Shown here: positions 1 through 7,976 of the stretch, one piece after another
Layout of the letters: each line of letters opens with the position of its first letter
Numbering within the stretch: the stretch's first letter is position 1
Assembly: GCF_006539865.1 (NCBI RefSeq)
Contig: NZ_BJNV01000005.1
Coordinates: 1-64,000, forward strand
Length of the DNA stretch: 64,000 nt
Direction: 5' to 3'
Source: Zoogloea ramigera
Lineage (GTDB): Bacteria; Pseudomonadota; Gammaproteobacteria; Burkholderiales; Rhodocyclaceae
The notes under the pieces: model-generated
Told to the model about the DNA's origin: nothing
Seen by the model: only the letters and a program-made list of their open reading frames with translations
Databases searched by the model: none
Program-made: the position numbers and the translations under genes

Positions 1-157
1 GTCAGGGAAGGAGCAACCGGCTCAAGGCGCGTCGCCTTGTCGGTGCGCGGCAGGCGGTTCGCGGCCTGGGGAGAGAAAGGCACGACTCGCCGAGCTCGGT
101 TCCCCCCTGCCAAGGGGGGCCAGGGGGGTCTGGCGGGCGACTGAAGTCGCACCTACA
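1..157. repeat. Mosaic intergenic repeat at the window edge
   Basis: This non-coding stretch downstream of the minus-strand kinase is assembled from modules found again elsewhere in the window. Bases 1-68 resemble 7231-7294. Bases 76-138 match 7111-7173 at 58 of 63 positions by eye. Bases 135-157 match the right arm of the inverted repeat at 6225-6247 with one mismatch. A short hairpin (GCACCT, AC, AGGTGC) spans 149-162. The two large modules occur in the opposite order at 7.1 kb. They look like dispersed intergenic repeats; their function is unknown, and the left copy may continue beyond the window. Confidence 0.6.
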
Positions 158-166
158 GGTGCTTGT

Positions 167-2713
167 TCAGCCCACGCCGCTGCCCTTTCGCAGGCACACG
201 GTGAACCAGAAGGTGGCGCCTTGGCCCGGGGTGCTGTCGACGCCGATCTCGCCGCCCATCAGGTGCACGATGCGCTTGCTGATGGCCAGCCCCAGCCCGG
301 CGCCGCCGTATTGGCGGGTGGCCGAGTTGTCGGCCTGCTCGAAGGCCGAGAAGAGGCGCGCGATGTCGTCGGAGGCGATGCCGATTCCGGTGTCCTGGAT
401 CTCGAAACGCAGGCACAGCTGGGCCGGGGTGCCGTCGAGGCGGTGGATGCGCAGGACGACGGCCCCCGCCGCGGTGAACTTGATGGCGTTGCCGAGCAGC
501 TTGGCGAGCACCTCGCACAGGCGCTTTTCGTCGCCGCGCAGGGCCAGGGCCGTGATGGCGGGGGGCTGGGTGAGCTGCAGGGTGAGGCCCTTGTCGACGG
601 CCTGGGCGCCGATCTCGGCGTGCAGCCGTGACAGCAGGCCCGCGATGCTGAAGTCGGTTTCGTCGAGGGTGATGCGCTGCGACTCGATGTTGCTGATCTC
701 GAGGACGTTGTTGATGAGGCCGAGGAGCTGCCGGGAGGACTGGTCGATCTTGTCGAGGAGGTCGCGCTGCTTCGGGTCGTCGGCGCGGCGCAGCGCCAGG
801 CGGGTGAGGCCCATGATGCCGTTCATGGGGGTGCGCAGCTCGTGGCTCATGTTGCCCAGAAAGGCGCTCTTGGCGCGGCTGGCGGCCTCGGCGGTATCGC
901 GGGCGGCGCGCAGTTCAAGCTCCATGGCCTTGCGGGCGGTGAGGTCCACGTGGGTGCCCACGGCGCGCAGGGGGCGGCCGTCGGCGTCGCGCTCGACGAC
1001 CATGCCGCGGCTGAGGATCCACCGATAGCCGCCGTCCTTGCCGCGCATCCTGAACTCCAGCTCGTAGTGCCCGGTGTCGCTCAGCATTCGGCCGGACTCT
1101 GCCTCCACAAACGCCCGCTCGTCGGGATGCACGAGGTCGAGCCAGGCCGAATGCCTGTCGCAACCCAGCTCGCTGGGCTCGAAGCCCAGCATTCGGCTGT
1201 ACATGGGGCTGGTGAACACCTGGCCGGTCTGCAGGTTGGCCTCCCACAGGCCGTCGTTGGCGGCCTCCATGGCATCGGCGTAGCGGGTCTCGCTGCGGCG
1301 CAGCTCTTGGTTGGCAAGGCGCAGCGACTCGGCGAGGGCTTCGAGCTGGCATTTCGAGGCGGCCAGCGCCTCTTCGCTGGCCTTGCGCCGGGTGATGTCC
1401 TGCACCACGCCATGCACCTTGACAATGCGGCCGTCACCCTCCCGCACCGCCCGGCCATGGGCCGAGATCCACAGCACCGGGCCATCCGGCAGGTTCACGC
1501 GGTATTCCTGGTGGTAGTTGCCGCCGGTCCTGAAAGCCTCGGCGATGGCCTGCTCGACCCGCTGGCGGTCGTCGTCGGGCAGGCGCTCGAGAAAGCGGTC
1601 GAGGGGGGGCCGGGCGCTGGTAGGCAGGCCGAAGAGCGCCAGGCAACGCTCGGAGGCGGCCACCCGCCGGTCGGTGACGTCCAGGCTCCAGATGCCCAGA
1701 TTGGCGCTGTCGATGGCCAGCTGCATCCGCTCGGCCGCCTCGCTGCCCCGCAGCGCGCTGCGGTAGATGCGCCGCGCCGAGAGCGCCGTGATCAGGATGA
1801 TCGCCCCGCACAGGCCGAAGAGCAGCACCGAATGGCGCCGCCAGCTCGACAGATATTCGCTCTCTGCGCGCCCGATGTTCACGAAGAAGGGGTAAGCCAC
1901 CACCGGCCGGTAGGAGAAGATGCGCTCGACGCCGTCGAGGGGCGAGGTGGCGATATAGGCGCCCCCCTCGGGATGCCTGCGGACGCGATCGCGGAAGGTG
2001 TTCGATACCGTCGTGTTGCCCGGCCCGGCGCCGGGCCCTTCGACCTGGGGGTGGCGTGCCACCTGGGCCATGTCGAGGTTGCGCAGCACGGCAACCCCCG
2101 AGGGGCCGAGGCTGGGTTTGGCGAGCAGCTGGGTGAGGGCTTCGGTCTTGAGGGTCACCGCCACCACCCCGGCGAAGCTGCCGTCCGGGTTGTCGAGCCG
2201 GCGCGCCATGACCAGCACCCAGGTCTGGCTGCCCCTGGCGATGAAAGGGCCATCGAAGATCGGGCCGCGGGCGCTGCCGTCACGGGCCTTGATGAAATAG
2301 CCCCGGTCCGCCAGGTCGACGTCGCCCCGTGTGCCGTGGCTGCCGAAGCGGGGCGCGCCGTTGGGGCCCAGCACCATCACCGTGAGCGCCTCGGGCACCT
2401 GCAGGAGCTGGCGGTCGAGAAAGGCATTGAAACGGCCGGCGTCGACACCGCCGTGGGTGGCCGCATCGAGGTAGTAGTTCTCGGCCGACTGGATCAGCGA
2501 CTCGGTGCGCGCAAACAGGGTGCCGACATCGTCCGCCAGGAGCAGGGAGAGGTTGTGGAGGTCGGCCTCGGAACGCTCGGATTCACCCAGGTGCTCCGAG
2601 CGCACCACCAGGCCGGTGAGGCCCAGAGCCAGCAGCGTGATGAGGAGCGTGACGAGGACATACTGCCGCCAGTCGGGGCGTCGGGCAGGCAATGCGGGGG
2701 CTGGGGGCAACAT
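167..2713 (-). CDS. Membrane sensor histidine kinase (dCache-like sensor, two PAS domains)
   Basis: This is an inner-membrane two-component sensor kinase of about 848 residues. Helices near residues 18-37 and 294-313 bracket a periplasmic region of about 255 residues that resembles a double Cache sensor. Two cytoplasmic PAS folds follow (about 325-445 and 470-595). The H-box NMSHELRTPMNG places the phosphorylated His near residue 624, and the ATPase boxes DTGIGI (about 774) and GAGLGLAI (about 804) are intact. The protein ends just after the ATPase domain, so it has no receiver domain and needs a separate response regulator, which is not next to it. The ATG was preferred over a GTG 15 bases upstream because AGAGGA lies at good distance from the ATG. 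The ligand cannot be read from the sequence. Confidence 0.88.
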   Translation of the reverse strand: MLPPAPALPARRPDWRQYVLVTLLITLLALGLTGLVVRSEHLGESERSEADLHNLSLLLADDVGTLFARTESLIQSAENYYLDAATHGGVDAGRFNAFLDRQLLQVPEALTVMVLGPNGAPRFGSHGTRGDVDLADRGYFIKARDGSARGPIFDGPFIARGSQTWVLVMARRLDNPDGSFAGVVAVTLKTEALTQLLAKPSLGPSGVAVLRNLDMAQVARHPQVEGPGAGPGNTTVSNTFRDRVRRHPEGGAYIATSPLDGVERIFSYRPVVAYPFFVNIGRAESEYLSSWRRHSVLLFGLCGAIILITALSARRIYRSALRGSEAAERMQLAIDSANLGIWSLDVTDRRVAASERCLALFGLPTSARPPLDRFLERLPDDDRQRVEQAIAEAFRTGGNYHQEYRVNLPDGPVLWISAHGRAVREGDGRIVKVHGVVQDITRRKASEEALAASKCQLEALAESLRLANQELRRSETRYADAMEAANDGLWEANLQTGQVFTSPMYSRMLGFEPSELGCDRHSAWLDLVHPDERAFVEAESGRMLSDTGHYELEFRMRGKDGGYRWILSRGMVVERDADGRPLRAVGTHVDLTARKAMELELRAARDTAEAASRAKSAFLGNMSHELRTPMNGIMGLTRLALRRADDPKQRDLLDKIDQSSRQLLGLINNVLEISNIESQRITLDETDFSIAGLLSRLHAEIGAQAVDKGLTLQLTQPPAITALALRGDEKRLCEVLAKLLGNAIKFTAAGAVVLRIHRLDGTPAQLCLRFEIQDTGIGIASDDIARLFSAFEQADNSATRQYGGAGLGLAISKRIVHLMGGEIGVDSTPGQGATFWFTVCLRKGSGVG

Positions 2714-2835
2714 ATCGAATCCTCTCACGGCACAAAAATGCCACCGACGGCCCCCGAATACGGGGTGCGTTACTCTAGGTGGGCGGGCTGGCGTGGGTCA
2801 AGCGTGCTGGGTGGGGTGAATGGGGCCGGTGCCGC

Positions 2836-4182
2836 TCAGCGGGAGCGCGCCAGGTCGGTGTCGGCGGTGCTCTGCTCGTCGGTGTACAGGCTGACGGGCG
2901 CAGGCTGACTGCCGGCGTGGCAGCTGACGATCACGTTGGACAGCGGCTTGCCCTTGTGGAGCACCTCGACGCCGCAGCGCCCGAAGACGCTCTCGATGGT
3001 GGCCAGCAGGTTGCGGGCGTAGGGCGTCTCGAGGCGGCCGTCGAGGATCAGGTTGGCAAACAGCACGCCGCCGGGGGCCAGCGCCCGGCGGGCGTCGCGC
3101 CAGAACTCGCGGGTGACCAGGTGGCCGGGGATGGAGGTGTGGCTGCTGAAGACATCCACCACCACCGCGTCGAAGCGCCGGGGCGTGCCGGCGACGAAGC
3201 GGCGGGCGTCGTCCACGATGAAGTCGCCGCGGATCGGGCCCTTCAGAAAGCGGGCCTCGGCGATGGCGCGGATCTCCGGGTCGATGTCCACGTAGGTGTA
3301 ATGGTTGAGGGGCTCGTGGTGCGACAGGGTGAAGCCGCCGGCCCCCAGCACCAGCACCTGGCGGCCGGCAAAGCCCAGCTCATCGAGCAGCACATGGCGC
3401 AGGTGGGTGATGTAGCGGGCGTAGCCGGGGGGCTCGCCGGCGTCGATCAGCGAGGCCAGCGAGTTGTTGACGAAGAAGGCGCGGGGGTCGGGGTGGCCGG
3501 GGAGTTCGACCGGGCTCACCGCGTAGTCGGCGTAGGCGGTGTCGACCACCTCACTGGGCGGGAACAGGTTGACGGCCACCGCCAGCGCCGCCGTGGCCAG
3601 CGCGACGGCCCAGGCGCGGCCCTGCTGCCGGGCGAGGGCGAGGCTGCCCGCGGCGAGGCCCAGCGCGCAGGCCAGCACCGCCGCCGACACGCCCAGCCAC
3701 TGCATCACCCCCAGCGACAGGCTCACCGAACCCAGGAAGCTGCCAAGGGTCGACCAGTACAGGGCGTGGCCGCTGGCCTCGCCGGTGCGCATGTGCTTCA
3801 TGAGGTTGGTGAGCACCGGCACCGTCTGGCCGAGCAGCCAGGCCAGCGGGCACAGCACGCCGCCGATGAATACAAGGTAGGCCACCCCCACCGGCTGCAG
3901 GTGGGCAAACAGGCCATCCACCGTAACCCGCGCCAGCCCCAGCCCGGCGAGCAGCGCCGAGAGCGCAAAGTTGCGCGCCACCACCTGCGTGAAGCGCTCG
4001 CTCACCCGGGCGCCCGCGGCATAACCCAGGGCCAGCGCGAGCAGAAAGAGGCCGATGGTCGGCGCGGTGACGACGATGGCGCTGCCCACGTGGGGCACCA
4101 GCCGGCGCAGGGCGATGACCTCGGCGCCGAGGGAACAGAAACCTTCGATGAAGACGATCAGGTAAAGCAGCTGGCGGGGCAT
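2836..4182 (-). CDS. Membrane-anchored spermidine synthase-like protein
   Basis: The protein has about 448 residues. The N-terminal 200 or so form several hydrophobic helices resembling a transporter fold. The C-terminal half is a Rossmann methyltransferase/spermidine-synthase fold, with a glycine-rich nucleotide loop (VLGAGGFTLSHHE), an acidic residue after strand 2 (YVDIDPE), a DARRF motif, and VVDVFSSHTSIPGHL where aminopropyltransferases carry their catalytic region. Such membrane-fused spermidine-synthase-like proteins are common in proteobacteria, but most lack a proven reaction, so aminopropyl transfer is only a guess. The ATG at 4182 begins MPRQLLYLIVF, directly before the first helix. 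The frame stays open further upstream but shows no protein-like character there. No obvious operon partner. Confidence 0.72.
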   Translation of the reverse strand: MPRQLLYLIVFIEGFCSLGAEVIALRRLVPHVGSAIVVTAPTIGLFLLALALGYAAGARVSERFTQVVARNFALSALLAGLGLARVTVDGLFAHLQPVGVAYLVFIGGVLCPLAWLLGQTVPVLTNLMKHMRTGEASGHALYWSTLGSFLGSVSLSLGVMQWLGVSAAVLACALGLAAGSLALARQQGRAWAVALATAALAVAVNLFPPSEVVDTAYADYAVSPVELPGHPDPRAFFVNNSLASLIDAGEPPGYARYITHLRHVLLDELGFAGRQVLVLGAGGFTLSHHEPLNHYTYVDIDPEIRAIAEARFLKGPIRGDFIVDDARRFVAGTPRRFDAVVVDVFSSHTSIPGHLVTREFWRDARRALAPGGVLFANLILDGRLETPYARNLLATIESVFGRCGVEVLHKGKPLSNVIVSCHAGSQPAPVSLYTDEQSTADTDLARSR

Positions 4183-4246
4183 GGGGCGAAGGGCACTTTG
4201 CGGAGGCCGGATTATCGCCCAGGCGAGGGGTGTTGCCTGCGGTGTA

Positions 4247-4278
4247 GAGCAACTGCTCCATAAATGCACACCTGCTCC
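4247..4278. promoter_or_regulatory. Candidate upstream activator sites for the sigma54 promoter
   Basis: An imperfect palindrome GAGCAACTGCTC (4247-4258) is followed by a half-site CACCTGCTCC (4269-4278). Both lie 110-145 bases upstream of the -24 element at 4390, a usual distance for enhancer sites of sigma54 activators. The same half-site forms a perfect everted palindrome at 7417-7441. Binding by the AcoR-type activator encoded at 10451 is inference. Confidence 0.4.
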
Positions 4279-4389
4279 ACGCAAAGACACGGCGGGCAGC
4301 CGGGCGCAGCGTGAGGCAGGGCCTTCGTTTTTTACAGACCCTTGAAAACATTGAACTTTACACGCCACCCAGGGGCTGGCCCTGGCGCT

Positions 4390-4405
4390 GGCACGGCACA
4401 TGCAC
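4390..4405 (+). promoter_or_regulatory. Sigma54 (-24/-12) promoter for the aldehyde dehydrogenase
   Basis: The sequence TGGCACGGCACATGCA has GG and GC separated by exactly 10 bases and nearly matches the consensus TGGCACG-N4-TTGCW. Transcription would start near 4417, leaving a leader of about 70 bases before the ATG at 4489. A sigma54 activator gene lies 6 kb downstream, and candidate enhancer sites lie just upstream. Confidence 0.8.
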
Positions 4406-4488
4406 TTTAATTGCCACGAGTCGCGGCGAAAGGAATCGCCGGTCTTGAGTCAGCCCGCATCACCCATTCGATAAAACAGGAGACAAAC

Positions 4489-6009
4489 ATGCTTTACGCT
4501 GCCCCCGGTACCGCCGGCGCCAAGATTGCCTACAAGGCCCGCTACGAAAACTTCATCAATGGCCAATGGGTCGCCCCGGTGAAGGGTGAATACTTCGACG
4601 TGATCACGCCGGTGAACGGCAAGGTGTACACGCAAGCCGCCCGCTCCACCGCCGAAGACGTCGAGCTGGCCCTGGACGCCGCCCACGCCGCGTTCCCGAA
4701 GTGGGGCAAGACCGATGCGGCCACCCGCTCCAACGTGCTGCTGAAGATCGCCGACCGCCTCGAAGCCAACCTCGAGCTGCTGGCCTACGCCGAGTCCGTC
4801 GATAACGGCAAGCCGATCCGCGAAACCCTGAACGCCGACATCCCGCTGGCCGTCGACCACTTCCGCTACTTCGCCGGCTGCCTGCGCTCGCAGGAAGGTG
4901 GTATCTCCGAGATCGACGAGAACACCATGGCCTACCACATCCATGAGCCCCTGGGCGTCGTGGGCCAGATCATCCCCTGGAACTTCCCGATCCTGATGGC
5001 CGCCTGGAAGCTGGCCCCGGCCCTGGGCGCCGGCAACTGCGTGGTGCTGAAGCCCGCCGAGTCCACCCCGATCTCCATCCTGATCCTGGCCGACCTGATC
5101 TCCGACCTGCTGCCGCCGGGCGTGCTGAACATCGTCAATGGCCTGGGCCGCGAAGCCGGCATGCCGCTGGCCACCAGCAAGCGCATCGCCAAGATCGCCT
5201 TCACCGGCTCCACCGCCACCGGCCGCGTGATCGCCCAGGCCGCCGCCAACAACCTGATCCCGGCCACCCTGGAGCTGGGCGGCAAGTCGCCCAACATCTT
5301 CTTTGCCGACATCATGGACAAGGACGATGCCTTCCTCGACAAGGCCATCGAAGGCATGGTGCTGTTCGCCTTCAACCAGGGCGAAGTGTGCACCTGCCCG
5401 AGCCGCGCGCTGATCCAGGAATCGATCTACGACAAGTTCATCGAGAAGGTGCTGAAGCGCGTCGCCGCCATCAAGCAGGGCAGCCCGCTCGACACCGACA
5501 CCATGATGGGTGCCCAGGCCTCCGACGTGCAGATGGAAAAGATCCAGTCCTACCTGAAGCTGGGCAAGGAAGAAGGCGCCGAGTGCCTGATCGGCGGCGA
5601 GCGCGCCCACCTGGGTGGCGACATCGAAGGCGGCTACTACATCCAGCCGACCCTCTTCAAGGGCCACAACAAGATGCGCATCTTCCAGGAAGAGATCTTC
5701 GGGCCGGTGCTGGCCGTGACCACCTTCAAGGACGAAGCCGAAGCCCTGGCCATCGCCAACGACACCCCCTACGGCCTCGGCGCCGGCGTGTGGAGCCGTA
5801 ACGGCAACGTCGCCTACCGCATGGGCCGCGCCATCCAGGCCGGCCGCGTATGGACCAACTGCTACCACGCCTACCCGGCCCACGCGGCCTTCGGCGGCTA
5901 CAAGGAATCCGGCATCGGCCGTGAAACCCACAAGGTCATGCTGGACCACTACCAGCAGACCAAGAACCTGCTTGTCAGCTACAGCGAGAACAAGCTCGGC
6001 TTCTTCTGA
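4489..6009 (+). CDS. exaC: NAD-dependent aldehyde dehydrogenase (ExaC/AcoD type)
   Basis: Cytoplasmic enzyme of 506 residues, the usual length of ExaC/AcoD-type acetaldehyde dehydrogenases. It oxidises short aldehydes, typically acetaldehyde from ethanol or acetoin, to the acid using NAD. Visible motifs are the coenzyme region IIPWNFPI (about 161-168), the general-base Glu in LELGGKSPN (E262) and the nucleophile Cys in NQGEVCTC (C301). The start is the ATG with AGGAGA seven bases upstream; the open frame extends further upstream but without a ribosome site. A sigma54 promoter precedes it and a strong terminator follows. With the DUF779, cytochrome and pedF genes nearby it fits an alcohol-oxidation regulon in which this step removes the aldehyde made in the periplasm. 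Substrate range is inferred from family. Confidence 0.93.
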   Translation: MLYAAPGTAGAKIAYKARYENFINGQWVAPVKGEYFDVITPVNGKVYTQAARSTAEDVELALDAAHAAFPKWGKTDAATRSNVLLKIADRLEANLELLAYAESVDNGKPIRETLNADIPLAVDHFRYFAGCLRSQEGGISEIDENTMAYHIHEPLGVVGQIIPWNFPILMAAWKLAPALGAGNCVVLKPAESTPISILILADLISDLLPPGVLNIVNGLGREAGMPLATSKRIAKIAFTGSTATGRVIAQAAANNLIPATLELGGKSPNIFFADIMDKDDAFLDKAIEGMVLFAFNQGEVCTCPSRALIQESIYDKFIEKVLKRVAAIKQGSPLDTDTMMGAQASDVQMEKIQSYLKLGKEEGAECLIGGERAHLGGDIEGGYYIQPTLFKGHNKMRIFQEEIFGPVLAVTTFKDEAEALAIANDTPYGLGAGVWSRNGNVAYRMGRAIQAGRVWTNCYHAYPAHAAFGGYKESGIGRETHKVMLDHYQQTKNLLVSYSENKLGFF

Positions 6010-6060
6010 TCACGGCAGTCTCCTCCGCACGCCCGCGCTGGCTCGCGGGCAGGAACTTCA

Positions 6061-6085
6061 GGGGCGGGCAACCGCCCCTTTTTTT
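6061..6085 (+). terminator. Intrinsic terminator after the aldehyde dehydrogenase
   Basis: The stem GGGGCGG / CCGCCCC encloses a GCAA loop and is followed by seven T residues. It lies 52 bases after the exaC stop codon, so exaC is probably monocistronic. Confidence 0.9.
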
Positions 6086-6159
6086 AGGCTTGGTCAGTGT
6101 TGTCCGTGGAGCCGCCGCACGCCGGCGATGCTTCGTGCAGGGGCGACTTTTAGGGGCGA

Positions 6160-6247
6160 TGTAGGGGCGACTTCAGTCGCCCGCGGACTCCGATCAACGG
6201 CATGTCTTTTGATCAACGTGCGGAGGGCGACTGAAGTCGCCCCTACA
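6160..6247. repeat. Inverted repeat with perfect 23-bp arms
   Basis: The arms at 6160-6182 and 6225-6247 are exact reverse complements. Each arm also contains its own near-palindrome (GGCGACT, two bases, AGTCGCC), so the DNA or RNA could fold as one long hairpin or as two small ones. A single copy with one mismatch is at 135-157. The rest of the 339-base gap between exaC and the DUF779 gene holds only the terminator and partial echoes of the same motif (for example around 6139-6150). It looks like a dispersed intergenic repeat; no gene was seen. Confidence 0.75.
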
Positions 6248-6348
6248 AGGCTACAACCCTTCAGCACACCCAATCGGCGCCGCGATGCAAGTCCGGCACC
6301 TGCATCCGCAGACAACCGGCACCCAGCCTTCTTATCGAGGACAAGACG

Positions 6349-6720
6349 ATGGTCGACCGCGTGATTGCCACTCCGGCGGCACTGGATCTGATCGATGCGC
6401 TGAAGGGCCGGCACGGCCCGGCGCTGATGTTCCACCAGTCCGGCGGCTGCTGCGACAACAGCTCCCCCAACTGCTACCTGCCCACCGACCTCACCGTCGG
6501 CCCCTACGACCTCAAGCTCGGGGAGATCGGCGGCGTGCCCTTCTACATGGGCGCTGCCCAGTACGAGTACTGGAAGCACACCCAGCTGATCATCGACGTG
6601 GTGACGGGCCAGGGCGGCAACTTCTCCCTCGAGGCGGGCAGCGGCAAGGCTTTCATCACCCGCTCGCGCCTGTTCTCCGACGACGAATGGGATGAGCTGG
6701 AAGCCGCCGGCCTCGTCTGA
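6349..6720 (+). CDS. DUF779 family protein
   Basis: Small soluble protein of 123 residues from the DUF779 family, which is repeatedly found beside ExaC/AcoD-type aldehyde dehydrogenases. Its conserved core contains a paired-cysteine motif SGGCCDNSSPNC (about 32-43) that could bind metal or take part in redox chemistry. No signal peptide is visible, so it should be cytoplasmic. A GAGGA site precedes the ATG. The biochemical role of the family is not established to my knowledge; a helper function for the dehydrogenase is inferred from gene neighbourhood only. The cytochrome gene follows after 36 bases, so the two may be co-transcribed. Confidence 0.85.
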   Translation: MVDRVIATPAALDLIDALKGRHGPALMFHQSGGCCDNSSPNCYLPTDLTVGPYDLKLGEIGGVPFYMGAAQYEYWKHTQLIIDVVTGQGGNFSLEAGSGKAFITRSRLFSDDEWDELEAAGLV

Positions 6721-6756
6721 TCCAACCCCGAACACGCAACGCAAGGAATACTACCG

Positions 6757-7089
6757 ATGAAAGCTCTCACCTTCCGCCACACCCTCGCCCCGCTCGTCGC
6801 CGTGCTCGCCATCGGCGTCAGCGCCCCCTCCAGCGCGTCGGAGGCGATCGTCAAGAAGGCCCGCTGCGTGGCCTGCCACGCGGTTGACGCCAAGCGCGTC
6901 GGCCCGGCCTACAAGGAAGTGGCCGCCAAGTACAAGGGCGACGCCGGCGCCCCGGCCCGCCTGTTCGACAAGGTCCGCAGCGGCGGCAGCGGCGTGTGGG
7001 GCCAGGTGCCGATGATGGCCCACCCGGCCGACAAGATCAGCGACGACGACCTGAAGGCCGCGATCCACTGGATCCTGGCGCTGGAGTGA
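6757..7089 (+). CDS. Small class I cytochrome c (c551/c552 type), periplasmic
   Basis: The precursor has 110 residues. A signal peptide (about 1-28, ending SSASEA) directs export. The haem site CVACH is at residues 37-41 and the distal Met is in VPMMAH (86 or 87), as in small c551/c552 electron carriers. Mature length of about 82 residues fits that family. It probably carries single electrons between periplasmic dehydrogenases and a terminal oxidase or reductase. Position in the alcohol-oxidation cluster suggests it may receive electrons from the quinoprotein branch, but this is inference. AAGGAA lies upstream of the ATG. Confidence 0.88.
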   Translation: MKALTFRHTLAPLVAVLAIGVSAPSSASEAIVKKARCVACHAVDAKRVGPAYKEVAAKYKGDAGAPARLFDKVRSGGSGVWGQVPMMAHPADKISDDDLKAAIHWILALE

Positions 7090-7110
7090 ACGGGGTCGCT
7101 TAAGGCAGAC

Positions 7111-7294
7111 AAAGGCACGACCCACCGGGCCCGGCTCCCCCCTGCCAAGGGGGGCCAGGGGGGTCTGGCGGGCTGCGATATGAAGCGAGTCCACGCGGAC
7201 CCCGTACAACCCCTCCCCGGCCCTCCCCTTGTCAGGGGAGGGAGCGCTGGCTGAAGGTGTTTCGCCCTGTCGGTGCGCGACAATCGCAGGCCTG
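7111..7294. repeat. Mosaic intergenic repeat, second copy
   Basis: The gap of 353 bases between the converging cytochrome c and cytochrome b561 genes contains no gene. Bases 7111-7173 repeat 76-138 (58 of 63 identical). Bases 7231-7294 repeat the block at 1-68. A strong hairpin CCCTCCCC / GGGGAGGG lies at about 7221-7242. The module order is swapped relative to the left-edge copy, which suggests independently mobile or recombining intergenic modules. Confidence 0.6.
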
Positions 7295-7416
7295 CTCCTG
7301 CTGCAAGGGGCCGAATTCATTCGCACCCAGGGGTGAAACGAAGGATCGGCCCCGGCCTTACCGGCTGCGGGAGAGCAGGCTCGCCCCGTGGGCACAAACT
7401 CGACGAAGAATCTGCG

Positions 7417-7441
7417 CACCTGCTCCGCCCTGGAGCAGGTG
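7417..7441. promoter_or_regulatory. Perfect 10-bp palindrome beside the cytochrome b561 stop codon
   Basis: CACCTGCTCC and GGAGCAGGTG are separated by five bases and begin one base after the cytochrome b561 stop. As RNA it could be a stem-loop terminator for the pedF operon, but no U-run follows. The arm equals the half-site found upstream of the exaC sigma54 promoter, so it could instead be a binding site. Both readings remain open. Confidence 0.4.
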
Positions 7442-7442
7442 T

Positions 7443-7976
7443 TCAATTACGCAACAACCACCCCGGCAACATGCGCGACAGGGTGCCGTCGCGCTGGATG
7501 GCGTGCTTCAGCGCACCGGCCACGTGCAGGCCGACGAGGCCGGCGATGGCCCAGGCGGAATAGACGTGCACGGCCTTGAAGACGCCGTTGATGGCCTCGT
7601 CGGGCCAGCCGAGCTTGGGGAGCTCGAGGCCGAAGAACTTGAGGGCGTAGGGCGTGAACTGGGAGGCGATGACCCCCGCCAGGGGCGCGATCAGCATGAG
7701 GCCGTAAAGCGCGTGATGGACGGCCCGGGCGATGGCAGCCTCGAAGCCGCCGCTGAGCACTGGCGGCGGCGGATGGCCCCGGCGCCACAGGATGCGCAGC
7801 CCGATCAGCCCCAGCGCCACCAGCCCCCACGATTTGTGGAGGCCGTAGGCGGCGGTGCGCTCGGCGCCCTTGGGCAGGTCGATCATGCTCCAGCCGCGCC
7901 ACAGCAGCCACAGCACGACGGCCGCCTGGGCCCAGTGGATGAGCATGGCGGGCGCCGTGTAGCGTCGGGGTTTCAT
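7443..7976 (-). CDS. Cytochrome b561 family membrane protein
   Basis: An inner-membrane protein of 177 residues with four predicted hydrophobic helices. Histidines expected to ligate two b-type haems are visible in LIHWAQ (about 14), LHKSWG (about 47), HHALYG and HVYSAW/LHVAGALKH. Bacterial cytochrome b561 proteins pass electrons between the quinone pool and periplasmic carriers. It is the last gene of the coupled pedF set: its ATG overlaps the stop of the beta-propeller gene in an ATGA. In this context it could link periplasmic alcohol oxidation to quinone, which is inference. Confidence 0.85.
   Translation of the reverse strand: MKPRRYTAPAMLIHWAQAAVVLWLLWRGWSMIDLPKGAERTAAYGLHKSWGLVALGLIGLRILWRRGHPPPPVLSGGFEAAIARAVHHALYGLMLIAPLAGVIASQFTPYALKFFGLELPKLGWPDEAINGVFKAVHVYSAWAIAGLVGLHVAGALKHAIQRDGTLSRMLPGWLLRN

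Noticed and set aside
6250-6345. Sigma54 promoter before the DUF779 gene
   Set aside because: GGCAC occurs twice, but no GC follows at the required 10-base spacing.
7417-7441. Confident terminator for the pedF operon
   Set aside because: The stem is perfect but no U-run follows on either strand, so it is reported only as a palindrome of uncertain role.
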